Below, one piece after another: positions 1-5,885 of a stretch of DNA of 5,932 nt. Below the pieces are notes generated by a model. The model did not search any database. It saw only the letters and a list, made by a program, of their open reading frames with translations, and was not told the DNA's origin. Positions within the stretch are counted from its first letter, which is position 1. Each line of letters opens with the position of its first letter. Source of the DNA: Alphaproteobacteria bacterium (lineage in GTDB: Bacteria > Pseudomonadota > Alphaproteobacteria > UBA9219); assembly GCA_028865155.1 (NCBI GenBank), contig JAGWKW010000087.1:1-5932 (forward strand), given 5' to 3'. Position numbers and translations under genes: made by a program.

Positions 1-1
1 C

Positions 2-175
2 AATCAGGGTGAATTCGCGCTGCGTGACATGTTCAATGTCGTTCTCAATGATATGGACCGTGACGGCACTGTCGCGCGTATCGTCGAATCTTATCTTGGC
101 AACAAGGCGGGCTTTCTGTTTTATCGCAAAACGCAATTTGAGCCTTACGGCCAGACAAAGGGAATAATGCCATGA
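2..175 (+). CDS. C-terminal end of a probable family-3 periplasmic solute-binding protein (5' partial)
   Basis: This is an open frame running from the left edge of the window to a TGA at 173-175, leaving 57 residues and no start. The visible tail contains FALRDMFNVVLND, then DRDGTVARIVESYLG. This resembles the C-terminal lobe of family-3 solute-binding proteins (amino-acid ABC transporter type), where a 'LRD..N..L..L..DGT...I...YLG' helix pair is common. If correct, the protein is periplasmic and delivers a small polar solute to an ABC permease, but no permease is visible here. The remaining residues (AGFLFYRKTQFEPYGQTKG) are not distinctive. Its stop overlaps the start of the next gene (ATGA at 172-175), so the two are probably cotranscribed and translationally coupled. 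The reading frame is well supported; the family call rests only on the short tail. Confidence 0.6.
   Translation, partial: NQGEFALRDMFNVVLNDMDRDGTVARIVESYLGNKAGFLFYRKTQFEPYGQTKGIMP
157..163 (+). promoter_or_regulatory. Ribosome binding site for the secreted protein at 172
   Basis: AAAGGGA lies inside the 3' end of the preceding gene, with about 9 nt between the last G and the ATG at 172. Together with the ATGA overlap it supports this start codon, which also begins a good signal peptide. Confidence 0.5.
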
Positions 176-705
176 AACGCAGACTTCTTGCTTGCCTGAC
201 TTTTGCGGTTCTTTTGCTGCCCTCAATCACCTATGCCCAAGGCGCCGCGCCTGAACTTTACGGCGTCAAGCAGGTCATTATCGAACCTGCGCGGCTGCCC
301 GATGCCAAGGCCGCCGACACCTGCGGCCTGTCAGAGCATCACATCACGAAAACCTTGGCCGCTGCGCTGGAGGGCACCGGCGTTCCCGCCATCCCTGCCG
401 CCGAAGCCGGGCCGCCGCCGCTCGGCGTCGCGCGCATCGACCTTGTTCCTCTCGTCTACTCACGGGCCGACGACGAACTCAACTGCACATCGTGGATTTC
501 GCTGACGGCTCAAAACCGCGTTAATGCTCAAATCCCGCCCGTGACGACGTTGCGCAGCGTTACCGTCGTCTATTGGAGGCAAAGCACGATGGCAGTCGGC
601 AGCCAGACGACCCATGCCGGCTTGGTCGATAGCGTGCTGAAGAAAATGGCCGCGCAATTCGCCCAGCAATACCGCGTCGATCAGCCGCCAACCCTTCCAA
701 AATGA
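172..705 (+). CDS. Secreted periplasmic protein of unknown function
   Basis: I do not recognise this 177-residue protein. Residues 1-22 form a clear Sec signal peptide: positively charged MKRR, a hydrophobic core (LLACLTFAVLLLP), and a likely signal peptidase I site after the TYA at 20-22, before QG. There is no lipobox at that site, so a soluble periplasmic protein is more likely than a lipoprotein. The mature part has exactly two cysteines (C51 in DTCGL and C105 in LNCTSW) that could form a disulfide. It also has a proline/alanine-rich stretch around 72-83 and alternating hydrophobic segments (ARIDLVPLVYS, LRSVTVVYW) typical of beta strands. A helical C-terminus (VDSVLKKMAAQFAQQY) ends in a short proline-rich tail. 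The start overlaps the stop of the upstream gene (ATGA), and the gene ends with two tandem in-frame TGA codons (703-708). Its position suggests a periplasmic role linked to the upstream binding protein, but this is inference from context only. Confidence 0.82.
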   Translation: MKRRLLACLTFAVLLLPSITYAQGAAPELYGVKQVIIEPARLPDAKAADTCGLSEHHITKTLAAALEGTGVPAIPAAEAGPPPLGVARIDLVPLVYSRADDELNCTSWISLTAQNRVNAQIPPVTTLRSVTVVYWRQSTMAVGSQTTHAGLVDSVLKKMAAQFAQQYRVDQPPTLPK

Positions 706-715
706 TGATGCCGAA

Positions 716-1681
716 ATGACGGCGCGTGCGCTGCTTCTGACCGTAACGCCCGATCTCGACAATCAGCGCGTGGATAAGGCCGTTGCTGCGCTGGCATCTG
801 CGCATGAACCTGGCCTGTCGCGCGCGCGCGTGCAGACACTGTTGGCCGAAGGCCGGTTGAGCCTGAACGGCGCGGTAGTGGACAGCGCGAAGCGCAAGGT
901 CAAAAACGGCGAAACTTATAGGCTTGAATTGCCGCCGCCTGAAAGAGCTGAGCCAGAAGCGCAGGCGATGAATTTGAAAATCATCCATGAAGACAAATCC
1001 GTCATCGTCATCGACAAGCAAGCCGGGCTTGTTGTGCATCCCGCGCCGGGCAATCGCGATAAAACGCTGGTCAACGCGCTACTCGCCCATTGTGGCGACA
1101 CGCTATCCGGCATAGGTGGCGTGGCGCGGCCCGGCATCGTCCACCGGCTCGATAAGGATACCAGCGGTTTGATGGTCGTCGCCAAAAACGACGCCGCGCA
1201 TCAGGCGCTGGCCGCGCAATTCGCCGACCGGAGTTTAAGCCGCACTTATCAAGCCTTGGTCTGGGGCGTTCCAACCCCGCCCACGGGCAGCATCGACGCG
1301 CCGATTGGGCGCAGTACGAAAGACAGAAAAAAAATGGCCGTGACGGGCAAAGGCCGCCCGGCCCTGACGCATTACAAGGTGGTCGTGGATTACGGCATCG
1401 CGTCGCTGGTTGAATGCAAACTTGCGTCCGGCCGCACCCATCAAATCCGCGTCCACCTCGCGCATATCAAGCATCCGGTCATCGGCGATCCCGTCTATGG
1501 CCGCCGCGGCGCAGGCAAAAAAACGCTCGAAGTTTTACAGAAATTTCCACGACAAGCATTACATGCTACGGCGCTGCAATTCGTTCATCCACGCACGGGA
1601 AAGATGGTCGAATTTGCATCCCAACTGCCGAAAGACATGCAGGCGCTGATCAAGGCGCTCGATAAAGCGCAAAAGGCCTGA
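716..1681 (+). CDS. rluD: RluD-type 23S rRNA pseudouridine synthase (RluA family)
   Basis: This enzyme isomerises uridine to pseudouridine in RNA. RluD of E. coli modifies 23S rRNA positions 1911, 1915 and 1917 in helix 69 and assists late 50S assembly. The 321 residues are close to the family's usual length. Residues about 17-76 are an S4 RNA-binding domain (QRVDKAVAALAS..., SRARVQTLLAEGRLSLNG). The catalytic domain follows from about residue 86 (LKIIHEDKSVIVIDKQAGLVVHP). The active-site motif HRLDKDTSGLMVVAK starts at H143, making D146 the expected catalytic aspartate. The later family segment ASGRTHQIRVHLAH is also present, with IGDPVYG after it. The chosen ATG lies 10 nt after the previous stop and has no good Shine-Dalgarno sequence in front of it, so translation may depend on coupling to the upstream gene. 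The family is certain; RluD rather than RluC is the best fit from the N-terminus and the rpoH neighbourhood, but this is not proven. The 3' end overlaps the opposite-strand acetyltransferase gene by 32 nt. Confidence 0.93.
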   Translation: MTARALLLTVTPDLDNQRVDKAVAALASAHEPGLSRARVQTLLAEGRLSLNGAVVDSAKRKVKNGETYRLELPPPERAEPEAQAMNLKIIHEDKSVIVIDKQAGLVVHPAPGNRDKTLVNALLAHCGDTLSGIGGVARPGIVHRLDKDTSGLMVVAKNDAAHQALAAQFADRSLSRTYQALVWGVPTPPTGSIDAPIGRSTKDRKKMAVTGKGRPALTHYKVVVDYGIASLVECKLASGRTHQIRVHLAHIKHPVIGDPVYGRRGAGKKTLEVLQKFPRQALHATALQFVHPRTGKMVEFASQLPKDMQALIKALDKAQKA

Positions 1682-2102
1682 AATCTACTTGGGAACAGGC
1701 CATGCAAAGCTGGTCGACAGGGTCGTTGGGCGCGAACATTTCCGGGCATTCCGTCCGCGGCACAGCTCTAAAACCGAGTCGCGCATAATAGAACGCAAGG
1801 TTCGGCGCACAGTCGAGATGCCACCTGTCTACTTCAGGCAGCGATGCCACAAGGTTCGAAATAAGGACAAGACCAAGCTTTTTGCCGCGATAGCGTTCGT
1901 CGATCGTCACGCTCATGATGCCGTGGCGGCCTTGCGGCGTTGGCCAGTGGCGCGCCCAGCCAGTCAGGTCGGTATCTGCGTCGAACAAAGCCAGCAAAAG
2001 ACCGCTATCCCAATAATCCGTCCAGCGCCCGGATTTTTCGACCAATCTTTTGATTTGTTGGCTTTCCGATTCTGTCGCCGGGCGAATGGAAAAAGAAGTC
2101 AC
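1650..2102 (-). CDS. GNAT-family N-acetyltransferase
   Basis: This is a 150-residue single-domain protein with the GNAT fold pattern: an N-terminal beta strand (FSIRPATESESQQIKRLVE), the central motif A strand and loop (GIMSVTIDERYRGKKLGLVLISNLV, residues 61-85), and the motif B end (APNLAFYYARLGFRAV, residues 99-114). These proteins transfer an acetyl group from acetyl-CoA to an amine. The pyrophosphate-binding loop is RGKKLG (residues 72-77), with lysine where the Q/R-x-x-G-x-G/A consensus has its first glycine; this variant is tolerated in the family. The substrate cannot be predicted. I chose the GTG at 2102-2100 because it overlaps the upstream gene's stop as GTGA and gives the expected N-terminus (TSFSIRPAT). 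An in-frame ATG at 2138 would add 12 residues of unlike sequence inside the upstream gene. The last 32 nt overlap rluD tail to tail. It is probably the last gene of the rpoH transcription unit. Confidence 0.85.
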   Translation of the reverse strand: MTSFSIRPATESESQQIKRLVEKSGRWTDYWDSGLLLALFDADTDLTGWARHWPTPQGRHGIMSVTIDERYRGKKLGLVLISNLVASLPEVDRWHLDCAPNLAFYYARLGFRAVPRTECPEMFAPNDPVDQLCMACSQVDFRPFALYRAP

Positions 2103-2671
2103 AGTATTTTCTCGATACGCCGGTCGGGCACAAGCCACATCGCCGCGACCACGGCATAAATAAGGTTGGAAACCAGGGGCGAACGGAACGCCAGCACGAC
2201 GCCCGTCGCATAAAGAATGGCCGAGGCTTTGCCTTTAACGTCGCGGCCCAACGCTTTTTGCAGCAGGGAATCCTTGCCCTGCGCGTCGAGAATCGTTTTC
2301 TGTAGAAGGAAATAAGCGGTGGCGCATAGAAAAAGAACGACGCCGTAAAGCGCGGTCGGCGTCGCGGCGAAAAAACTTTGCCGTACCCAGGCCGTCGTGA
2401 ACGGGATCAACGACAGCCAGAACAGAAGATGCATGTTGGCCCACAACATCTTGCCATTGATGCGCTGAACCGTATGCAGCAGATGATGATGGTTGTTCCA
2501 GTAGATAGCGACATAAACGAAGCTCAGAATATAGCTGACGAATTCCGGCATGATGCCGCCCCGCAGCCCCGCCCACGACGCGCTGACGGGCGGTTTCAGC
2601 CCCAAAACCATGATCGTGATGATGATGGCGATAACGCCGTCACTGAAGGCTTCGAGGCGCTCTTTTCTCAT
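2099..2671 (-). CDS. TMEM175-family (DUF1211) putative potassium channel subunit
   Basis: This is a 190-residue integral membrane protein with about six hydrophobic helices, near residues 8-25, 42-60, 76-95, 105-124, 148-164 and 167-183. Helix 1 begins with RLEAFSDGVIAIIIT, the RxxxFSDG signature of the TMEM175 family, with R5, F9, S10 and D11 at the conserved places. The YWNNHHHLLH segment at the end of helix 2 is also typical of this family. Prokaryotic TMEM175 proteins assemble as tetramers of six-helix subunits and conduct potassium and other monovalent cations. Hydrophobic residues of helix 1 form the constriction there, instead of a TVGYG filter. The ATG at 2671 was chosen because the FSDG signature normally sits close to the N-terminus. 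In addition, AGGAA lies just upstream, partly inside the rpoH stop codon (TAGGAA). A longer frame from 2749 would add residues encoded inside rpoH and is unlikely. The gene starts 7 nt after rpoH and its stop overlaps the GNAT start. The family call is firm; transport activity is inferred. Confidence 0.88.
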   Translation of the reverse strand: MRKERLEAFSDGVIAIIITIMVLGLKPPVSASWAGLRGGIMPEFVSYILSFVYVAIYWNNHHHLLHTVQRINGKMLWANMHLLFWLSLIPFTTAWVRQSFFAATPTALYGVVLFLCATAYFLLQKTILDAQGKDSLLQKALGRDVKGKASAILYATGVVLAFRSPLVSNLIYAVVAAMWLVPDRRIEKIL

Positions 2672-2681
2672 GGCGTTCCTA
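2672..2681 (-). promoter_or_regulatory. Ribosome binding site of the TMEM175-like gene overlapping the rpoH stop
   Basis: Read on the minus strand, the rpoH stop codon and following bases are TAGGAACGCC and then the ATG. The AGGA core is therefore formed by the stop codon itself, about 5-6 nt from the start. This decides the start at 2671 and suggests that translation of the channel gene depends on ribosomes finishing rpoH. Confidence 0.6.
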
Positions 2682-3578
2682 CGGTGGCGGCAGCAAGCCT
2701 TCGCGCTCGGCTTCGCGCTTGATATTGTGCTGAAGCTTTTCGAATGCACGCACTTCGATCTGCCGCACGCGCTCGCGGCTTACGCCGAACTTCTGCGATA
2801 AATCTTCCAGCGTCGCGGGGTTTTCCGACAGGCGGCGGGCGACGATAATCTCGCGCTCGCGCGGCTGCAGCCCTTCCATTGCCTGTGCCAGTAACCTCTG
2901 GCGGTTATGCAACTCTTCGCGCGCGCCAAGCCTCGTGTCGGCGGCTTCGGTCTGGTCGACCAGCCAGTCCTGCCATTCGCCGCCGCCTTCGCCGTCTTTA
3001 TTGATCGGCGCATTCAACGACTGATCGCCGCCGGTCATGCGGCGGTTCATATTGACGACTTCCTCTTCGGGAACTTCGAGGCGTTGTGCAATTTCCTTGA
3101 CTTGCTCGCTCGACAAATCGCCTTCGTCAATGGCCTTCATCTCGCCTTTCAGGCGGCGCAAATTGAAGAACAGCTTTTTCTGCGCAGCGGTGGTGCCGAT
3201 TTTGACCAGCGACCACGAATGCAGAATATATTCCTGAATCGCGGCGCGAATCCACCACATCGCATAGGTCGAAAGCCGAAAGCCGCGGTCGGGGTCGAAA
3301 CGCTTGACCGCCTGCATCATGCCGATATTTCCTTCGGCGATCAGGTCGGAAAGCGGCAAGCCATAGCCGCGATAGCCCATCGCGATTTTCGCGACCAGAC
3401 GCAAATGGCTTGTCACAAGTTTGTGCGCGGCTTCCAGGTCGCCATGTTCTTTCCACGATTTGGCCAGCATGAATTCCTCGTTCGCTTCGAGGACGGGAAA
3501 TTTCCGGATCTCGCGCAAATAGACGGCGAGGTTGCCTTCGCCGCGCAGGGCCGGGAGATTGGCAATGGGTGCGCTCAT
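2679..3578 (-). CDS. rpoH: RNA polymerase sigma-32 factor RpoH (heat-shock sigma)
   Basis: This is a group 3 sigma-70-family factor that directs RNA polymerase to heat-shock promoters (chaperones, proteases). It has 299 residues, slightly longer than E. coli RpoH. Residues 17-45 are the region 1.2-like start (LAVYLREIRKFPVLEANEEFML). Residues about 50-122 are region 2, including DLIAEGNIGMMQAVKRFDP and the -10-recognising STYAMWWIRAAIQEYIL. The RpoH box QKKLFFNLR at 133-141 is intact; it separates RpoH from housekeeping and other sigma factors and is involved in core binding and chaperone/FtsH control. Region 4 ends with the helix-turn-helix SQKFGVSRERVRQIEVRAF (261-279) for -35 recognition. 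A short glycine-rich acidic linker (NKDGEGGGEWQDW) lies in region 3. The ATG at 3578 has only a weak purine stretch (AAGAA) upstream. It heads a probable operon with the TMEM175-like and GNAT genes. Confidence 0.97.
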   Translation of the reverse strand: MSAPIANLPALRGEGNLAVYLREIRKFPVLEANEEFMLAKSWKEHGDLEAAHKLVTSHLRLVAKIAMGYRGYGLPLSDLIAEGNIGMMQAVKRFDPDRGFRLSTYAMWWIRAAIQEYILHSWSLVKIGTTAAQKKLFFNLRRLKGEMKAIDEGDLSSEQVKEIAQRLEVPEEEVVNMNRRMTGGDQSLNAPINKDGEGGGEWQDWLVDQTEAADTRLGAREELHNRQRLLAQAMEGLQPREREIIVARRLSENPATLEDLSQKFGVSRERVRQIEVRAFEKLQHNIKREAEREGLLPPP

Positions 3579-3706
3579 GGATAATTTCTTACAGGATTTT
3601 GTGAAGGAAAAGAACCGTAAAACTTTTTTGCCCCGCTATGGGCATGAAAAAGCCTCATTCCGCTTTAACTCTCGCCCCTTCCCGCTTATATGGAAAAGGA
3701 GCCCCC
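3579..3706. other. Divergent intergenic region between rpoH and the phosphohexomutase gene
   Basis: This 128-nt stretch must hold the promoters for both directions, unless the genes are read through from outside. It is more AT-rich than the flanking genes, with runs such as AAAACTTTTTTG near 3619-3630 and TTATAT at 3686-3691. I could not find a convincing -35/-10 pair at proper spacing for either gene, nor a clear alphaproteobacterial RpoH-type promoter. I see no strong inverted repeat or terminator. Confidence 0.5.
3696..3701 (+). promoter_or_regulatory. Shine-Dalgarno sequence of the phosphohexomutase gene
   Basis: AAGGAG lies 5 nt before the ATG at 3707 and 8 nt before a second, tandem ATG at 3710. 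Both codons are in frame, so initiation at either differs by one methionine. This site rules out the more upstream in-frame ATG at 3638. Confidence 0.75.
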
Positions 3707-5134
3707 ATGATGTCAGCAGTCGCTCAGGCAAGGATTCAGGATATGCCCCACCATTTCGACCCGACCATTATCCGCGAATACGACATCCGCGGCATCGTGG
3801 GCAAAACGCTGCATATCGACGATGCGCGCGCGCTTGGCCGTGCCTTCGGCACGATGGTTGTGCGCGCAGGGGGCAGGCGCGTCGTCGTCGGCTATGACGG
3901 GCGCACCCATTCGCCGATGTTCGAAGCCGCGCTGATCGAAGGGCTGGTTTCAACCGGTGCCTCTGTCGAATGTATCGGCCTCGGCCCGACGCCGATGCTG
4001 TATTTCGCTGCCGCCCATACCAAGGCCGATGCCGGAATTATGGTCACGGGTTCGCACAACCCGGCCGATCAGAACGGGTTCAAAATGCTGCTGGCCAAAA
4101 ATCTTCCCGGCGGCGGGCCTATCTATGGCGCGGCGATCAAGAAACTCGCCGCGATGGCGGCGATGGACGATTACATGACCGGCGTGGGCAGCGTTTCGAC
4201 CACGGACATCATGGATGCTTACATTACACGGCTTTTGCAGGATTATCAGAACGGCAAACCGCTCAATGTCGTCTGGGACTGCGGCAACGGCGCGGCGGGG
4301 GATGTCGTCAAGCGGCTTGTGGAAAAACTGCCCGGCAAGCATACGCTGCTTTTCGCCGACATCGACGGACGTTTCCCGAACCATCATCCCGACCCGACCG
4401 AACCGCATAATCTTGAAGATTTGCGGCGCGCGGTAGCGGAACAGAAAGCCGATTTTGGCATCGCTTTCGACGGCGACGCCGATCGCATCGGCGCGGTAGA
4501 CGAACATGGCCGTATCGTCGCGGGCGACCAGCTGCTTGCCGTCTATGCCACGGAAGTCCTCAAGACCCATCCCGGCGCGTCCGTCATCGCCGACGTCAAA
4601 GCGTCGCAGGTGCTGTTCGACCGCATCGCGCAGCTTGGCGGCAAGCCGGTCATGGGCAAAACCGGCCATTCGCTGATCAAGGTCAAAATGGCCGAAACCA
4701 ACGCGCCGCTTGCGGGCGAAATGTCGGGCCATGTCTTTTTCGCCGATAAATATTACGGTTACGATGATGCGATCTATGCCGCCGTGCGGCTTATATCGTT
4801 GATCGGCGCGTCGGGAAAATCGCTGGCCGCGTTTCGCGACGAATTGCCCGCCGTGGTCAACACTCCCGAATTACGCTTCCCGGTCGAGGAGGCGCGCAAA
4901 TTCGCGGTGGTGGACGAAGTCAAGGCGCGGCTGCACATGCTGAACGCAAACGTCAACGACACCGATGGCGTGCGCGTGCTGACCGACGACGGCTGGTGGC
5001 TTTTGCGTGCGTCGAACACGCAGGCAGTCCTTGTCGCGCGCGCCGAAGCGCAGAATGACGCAGGACTTGCGCGGCTCAAGGCGCAGCTTGCCGGCCAGCT
5101 CGAAGCTTCCGGCCTTTCTTTGCCCGTCGCCTGA
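3707..5134 (+). CDS. Phosphomannomutase/phosphoglucomutase (AlgC/PgmG-like)
   Basis: This alpha-D-phosphohexomutase interconverts hexose 6-phosphates and 1-phosphates (mannose and/or glucose) through a phosphoserine and a bisphosphorylated intermediate. It supplies precursors for GDP-mannose and UDP-glucose, and so for lipopolysaccharide, capsule or exopolysaccharide. The 475 residues match the AlgC-type length. The N-terminal [16 protein letters not shown] (17-32) is the family opening. The catalytic loop TGSHNP spans 114-119, with S116 as phosphoserine. The magnesium loop DGDADR spans 255-260, with the three aspartates intact (alanine replacing the common second glycine). The sugar-recognition loop GEMSGH is at 337-342, and its GEMSGH form fits dual mannose/glucose enzymes. 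The C-terminal phosphate-binding loop RASNT is at 434-438. All catalytic elements are present, so the enzyme should be active. About 13 extra residues ([13 protein letters not shown]) precede the conserved start. The start at 3707 is set by AAGGAG. Substrate preference cannot be settled from the sequence. Confidence 0.95.
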   Translation: MMSAVAQARIQDMPHHFDPTIIREYDIRGIVGKTLHIDDARALGRAFGTMVVRAGGRRVVVGYDGRTHSPMFEAALIEGLVSTGASVECIGLGPTPMLYFAAAHTKADAGIMVTGSHNPADQNGFKMLLAKNLPGGGPIYGAAIKKLAAMAAMDDYMTGVGSVSTTDIMDAYITRLLQDYQNGKPLNVVWDCGNGAAGDVVKRLVEKLPGKHTLLFADIDGRFPNHHPDPTEPHNLEDLRRAVAEQKADFGIAFDGDADRIGAVDEHGRIVAGDQLLAVYATEVLKTHPGASVIADVKASQVLFDRIAQLGGKPVMGKTGHSLIKVKMAETNAPLAGEMSGHVFFADKYYGYDDAIYAAVRLISLIGASGKSLAAFRDELPAVVNTPELRFPVEEARKFAVVDEVKARLHMLNANVNDTDGVRVLTDDGWWLLRASNTQAVLVARAEAQNDAGLARLKAQLAGQLEASGLSLPVA

Positions 5135-5143
5135 TCCATCCGC

Positions 5144-5168
5144 CCCGCCGATTTTCTTCCCCGGCGGG
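5144..5168 (+). other. GC-rich stem-loop after the phosphohexomutase gene
   Basis: CCCGCCG (5144-5150) is perfectly complementary to CGGCGGG (5162-5168), with an 11-nt pyrimidine-rich loop. It starts 9 nt after the stop codon. Only two T residues follow the stem, so it is a poor intrinsic terminator. It could stabilise the 3' end of the upstream mRNA or act as a partial terminator before the exporter leader. Confidence 0.4.
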
Positions 5169-5175
5169 TTGCCTA

Positions 5176-5215
5176 ATTCTCCCCGCTTTGCGATAACCGC
5201 AAGGCAAAGGAGAAT
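5176..5215 (+). promoter_or_regulatory. Predicted hairpin burying the exporter's Shine-Dalgarno sequence
   Basis: ATTCTCC (5176-5182) is the exact complement of GGAGAAT (5209-5215), which contains the Shine-Dalgarno core of the downstream gene. Between them, GCTTTGCG (5185-5192) pairs with CGCAAGGC (5198-5205) through 7 Watson-Crick pairs and one G-U pair, closing a 5-nt loop (ATAAC). The two stems are joined by a small internal loop (CC opposite AAA). The result is a 15-bp interrupted hairpin occluding the ribosome site. A competing pairing exists: TTGCCT (5169-5174) with AGGCAA (5202-5207). The structure is seen directly as complementarity; a regulatory role (thermometer, ligand or protein-controlled switch) is inference. 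The same dyad could alternatively be a DNA operator. Confidence 0.45.
5206..5212 (+). promoter_or_regulatory. Shine-Dalgarno sequence deciding a TTG start for the exporter
   Basis: AAAGGAG ends 7 nt before the in-frame TTG at 5220, an ideal spacing. The first in-frame ATG (5232) would be 19 nt away, which is too far, so TTG is the likely start codon. Confidence 0.7.
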
Positions 5216-5219
5216 CGCG

Positions 5220-5885
5220 TTGCTCGAAGAAATGGGCGTTTTGTACCGGGGTTTGGTTCTGGGGCTGGTCATCGCCGCGCCCGTCGGGCCTGTCGGCCTG
5301 TTATGCATCCGCCGCACGTTGCAAAAAGGCACGGTCAACGGCCTTGCCACTGGGCTCGGCGCGGCCATTGCCGATGCGATTTTTGGCGCGATTGCCGTCT
5401 GGGGCGTCACCGCAATTTTGGACTTCATCCATCATTACGAAGCAACGATTCGTCTGGTCGGCGGGTTGATCGTCCTCGCCACGGCGGCGCATACCTGGCG
5501 CGATCACCCCAAGCCGCCGCATCCAAGCGCGGCGGTCGAAAAGTTCCTTCATTTGGCGCAGGAACAAAGCGTTCTTAAATCCTCGCGCGCGCTGCTCAGC
5601 GGTTTCATCATCACCTTGACCAACCCCTTGACCCTGTTCGGTACGCTCGCGGTGGTGGCGACTTTCGCCGACATCACCAAGGCCGTCGAGGCCGATATGA
5701 TGATCGGCGGTATTTTCGCAGGCTCGGCCCTGTGGTGGGTGCTGCTGTCGGGCGGGGTCGGCCTATTGCGTGGCCATTTTACCGAAAACCGCATCATCGC
5801 CATGAACCGCGTCACGGCGGCGGTTTTGGCCGCTTTAGCCCTGTGGGCGGTCATCAGTGGCATTGAGCTTTACTTGTACCCCTGA
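5220..5885 (+). CDS. LysE/RhtB-family transporter (probable amino-acid exporter)
   Basis: This 221-residue inner-membrane protein has the LysE family's size and hydrophobic pattern. A first helix (LYRGLVLGLVIAAPVGPVGLL, 8-28) carries the PVGP motif at 21-24, close to the family's PGP signature. A basic loop (CIRRTLQKG) and a glycine-spaced helix (NGLATGLGAAIADAIFGAIAVWG, 40-62) follow. A third helix (IRLVGGLIVLATAAHTW) comes next, then a hydrophilic loop of about 30 residues (94-123). The second half begins with LLSGFIITLTNPLTLFG, where TNP at 134-136 is the usual helix-breaking motif, and ends with two or three more helices. Characterised relatives export lysine, arginine, threonine or homoserine with proton exchange; the substrate here is unknown. 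The start is the TTG at 5220, supported by AAAGGAG with 7-nt spacing. The gene lies 85 nt downstream of the phosphohexomutase with a structured leader between. Its last 16 nt overlap a probable opposite-strand gene. Confidence 0.88.
   Translation: MLEEMGVLYRGLVLGLVIAAPVGPVGLLCIRRTLQKGTVNGLATGLGAAIADAIFGAIAVWGVTAILDFIHHYEATIRLVGGLIVLATAAHTWRDHPKPPHPSAAVEKFLHLAQEQSVLKSSRALLSGFIITLTNPLTLFGTLAVVATFADITKAVEADMMIGGIFAGSALWWVLLSGGVGLLRGHFTENRIIAMNRVTAAVLAALALWAVISGIELYLYP

Noticed and set aside
560..1039. 159-codon minus-strand open frame across the start of rluD
   Set aside because: It is arginine-rich and antisense to the secreted protein and the S4 domain of RluD, with no plausible start signal.
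1655..1670. GCGCT/AGCGC stem-loop in the rluD-acetyltransferase overlap as a bidirectional terminator
   Set aside because: The stem is only 5 bp, has no U tract on either strand, and lies inside both coding regions.
2103..2138. Upstream ATG at 2138 as the acetyltransferase start
   Set aside because: The added 12 residues lie inside the channel gene and do not fit the fold. The GTG at 2102 overlaps the preceding stop and begins directly before the first conserved strand.
2907..3584. 225-codon plus-strand open frame opposite rpoH
   Set aside because: It is antisense to an unambiguous sigma-32 gene and shows no domain pattern; it is a shadow frame.
3579..3640. RNA thermometer (ROSE-like or E. 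coli-like) in the rpoH leader
   Set aside because: The only pairing of the weak AAGAA site is a 5-bp UUCUU match across a loop of about 20 nt, which is not convincing.
3663..3691. Possible promoter (CTTTAA with TTATAT about 17 nt apart) for the phosphohexomutase gene
   Set aside because: The -35 match is poor, and transcription from this -10 would start almost on the Shine-Dalgarno sequence.
3950..4732. Long (260-codon) minus-strand open frame opposite the phosphohexomutase
   Set aside because: It lies wholly antisense to a gene with all catalytic motifs intact, and its translation has no recognisable domain. It is a by-product of GC-rich codon use.
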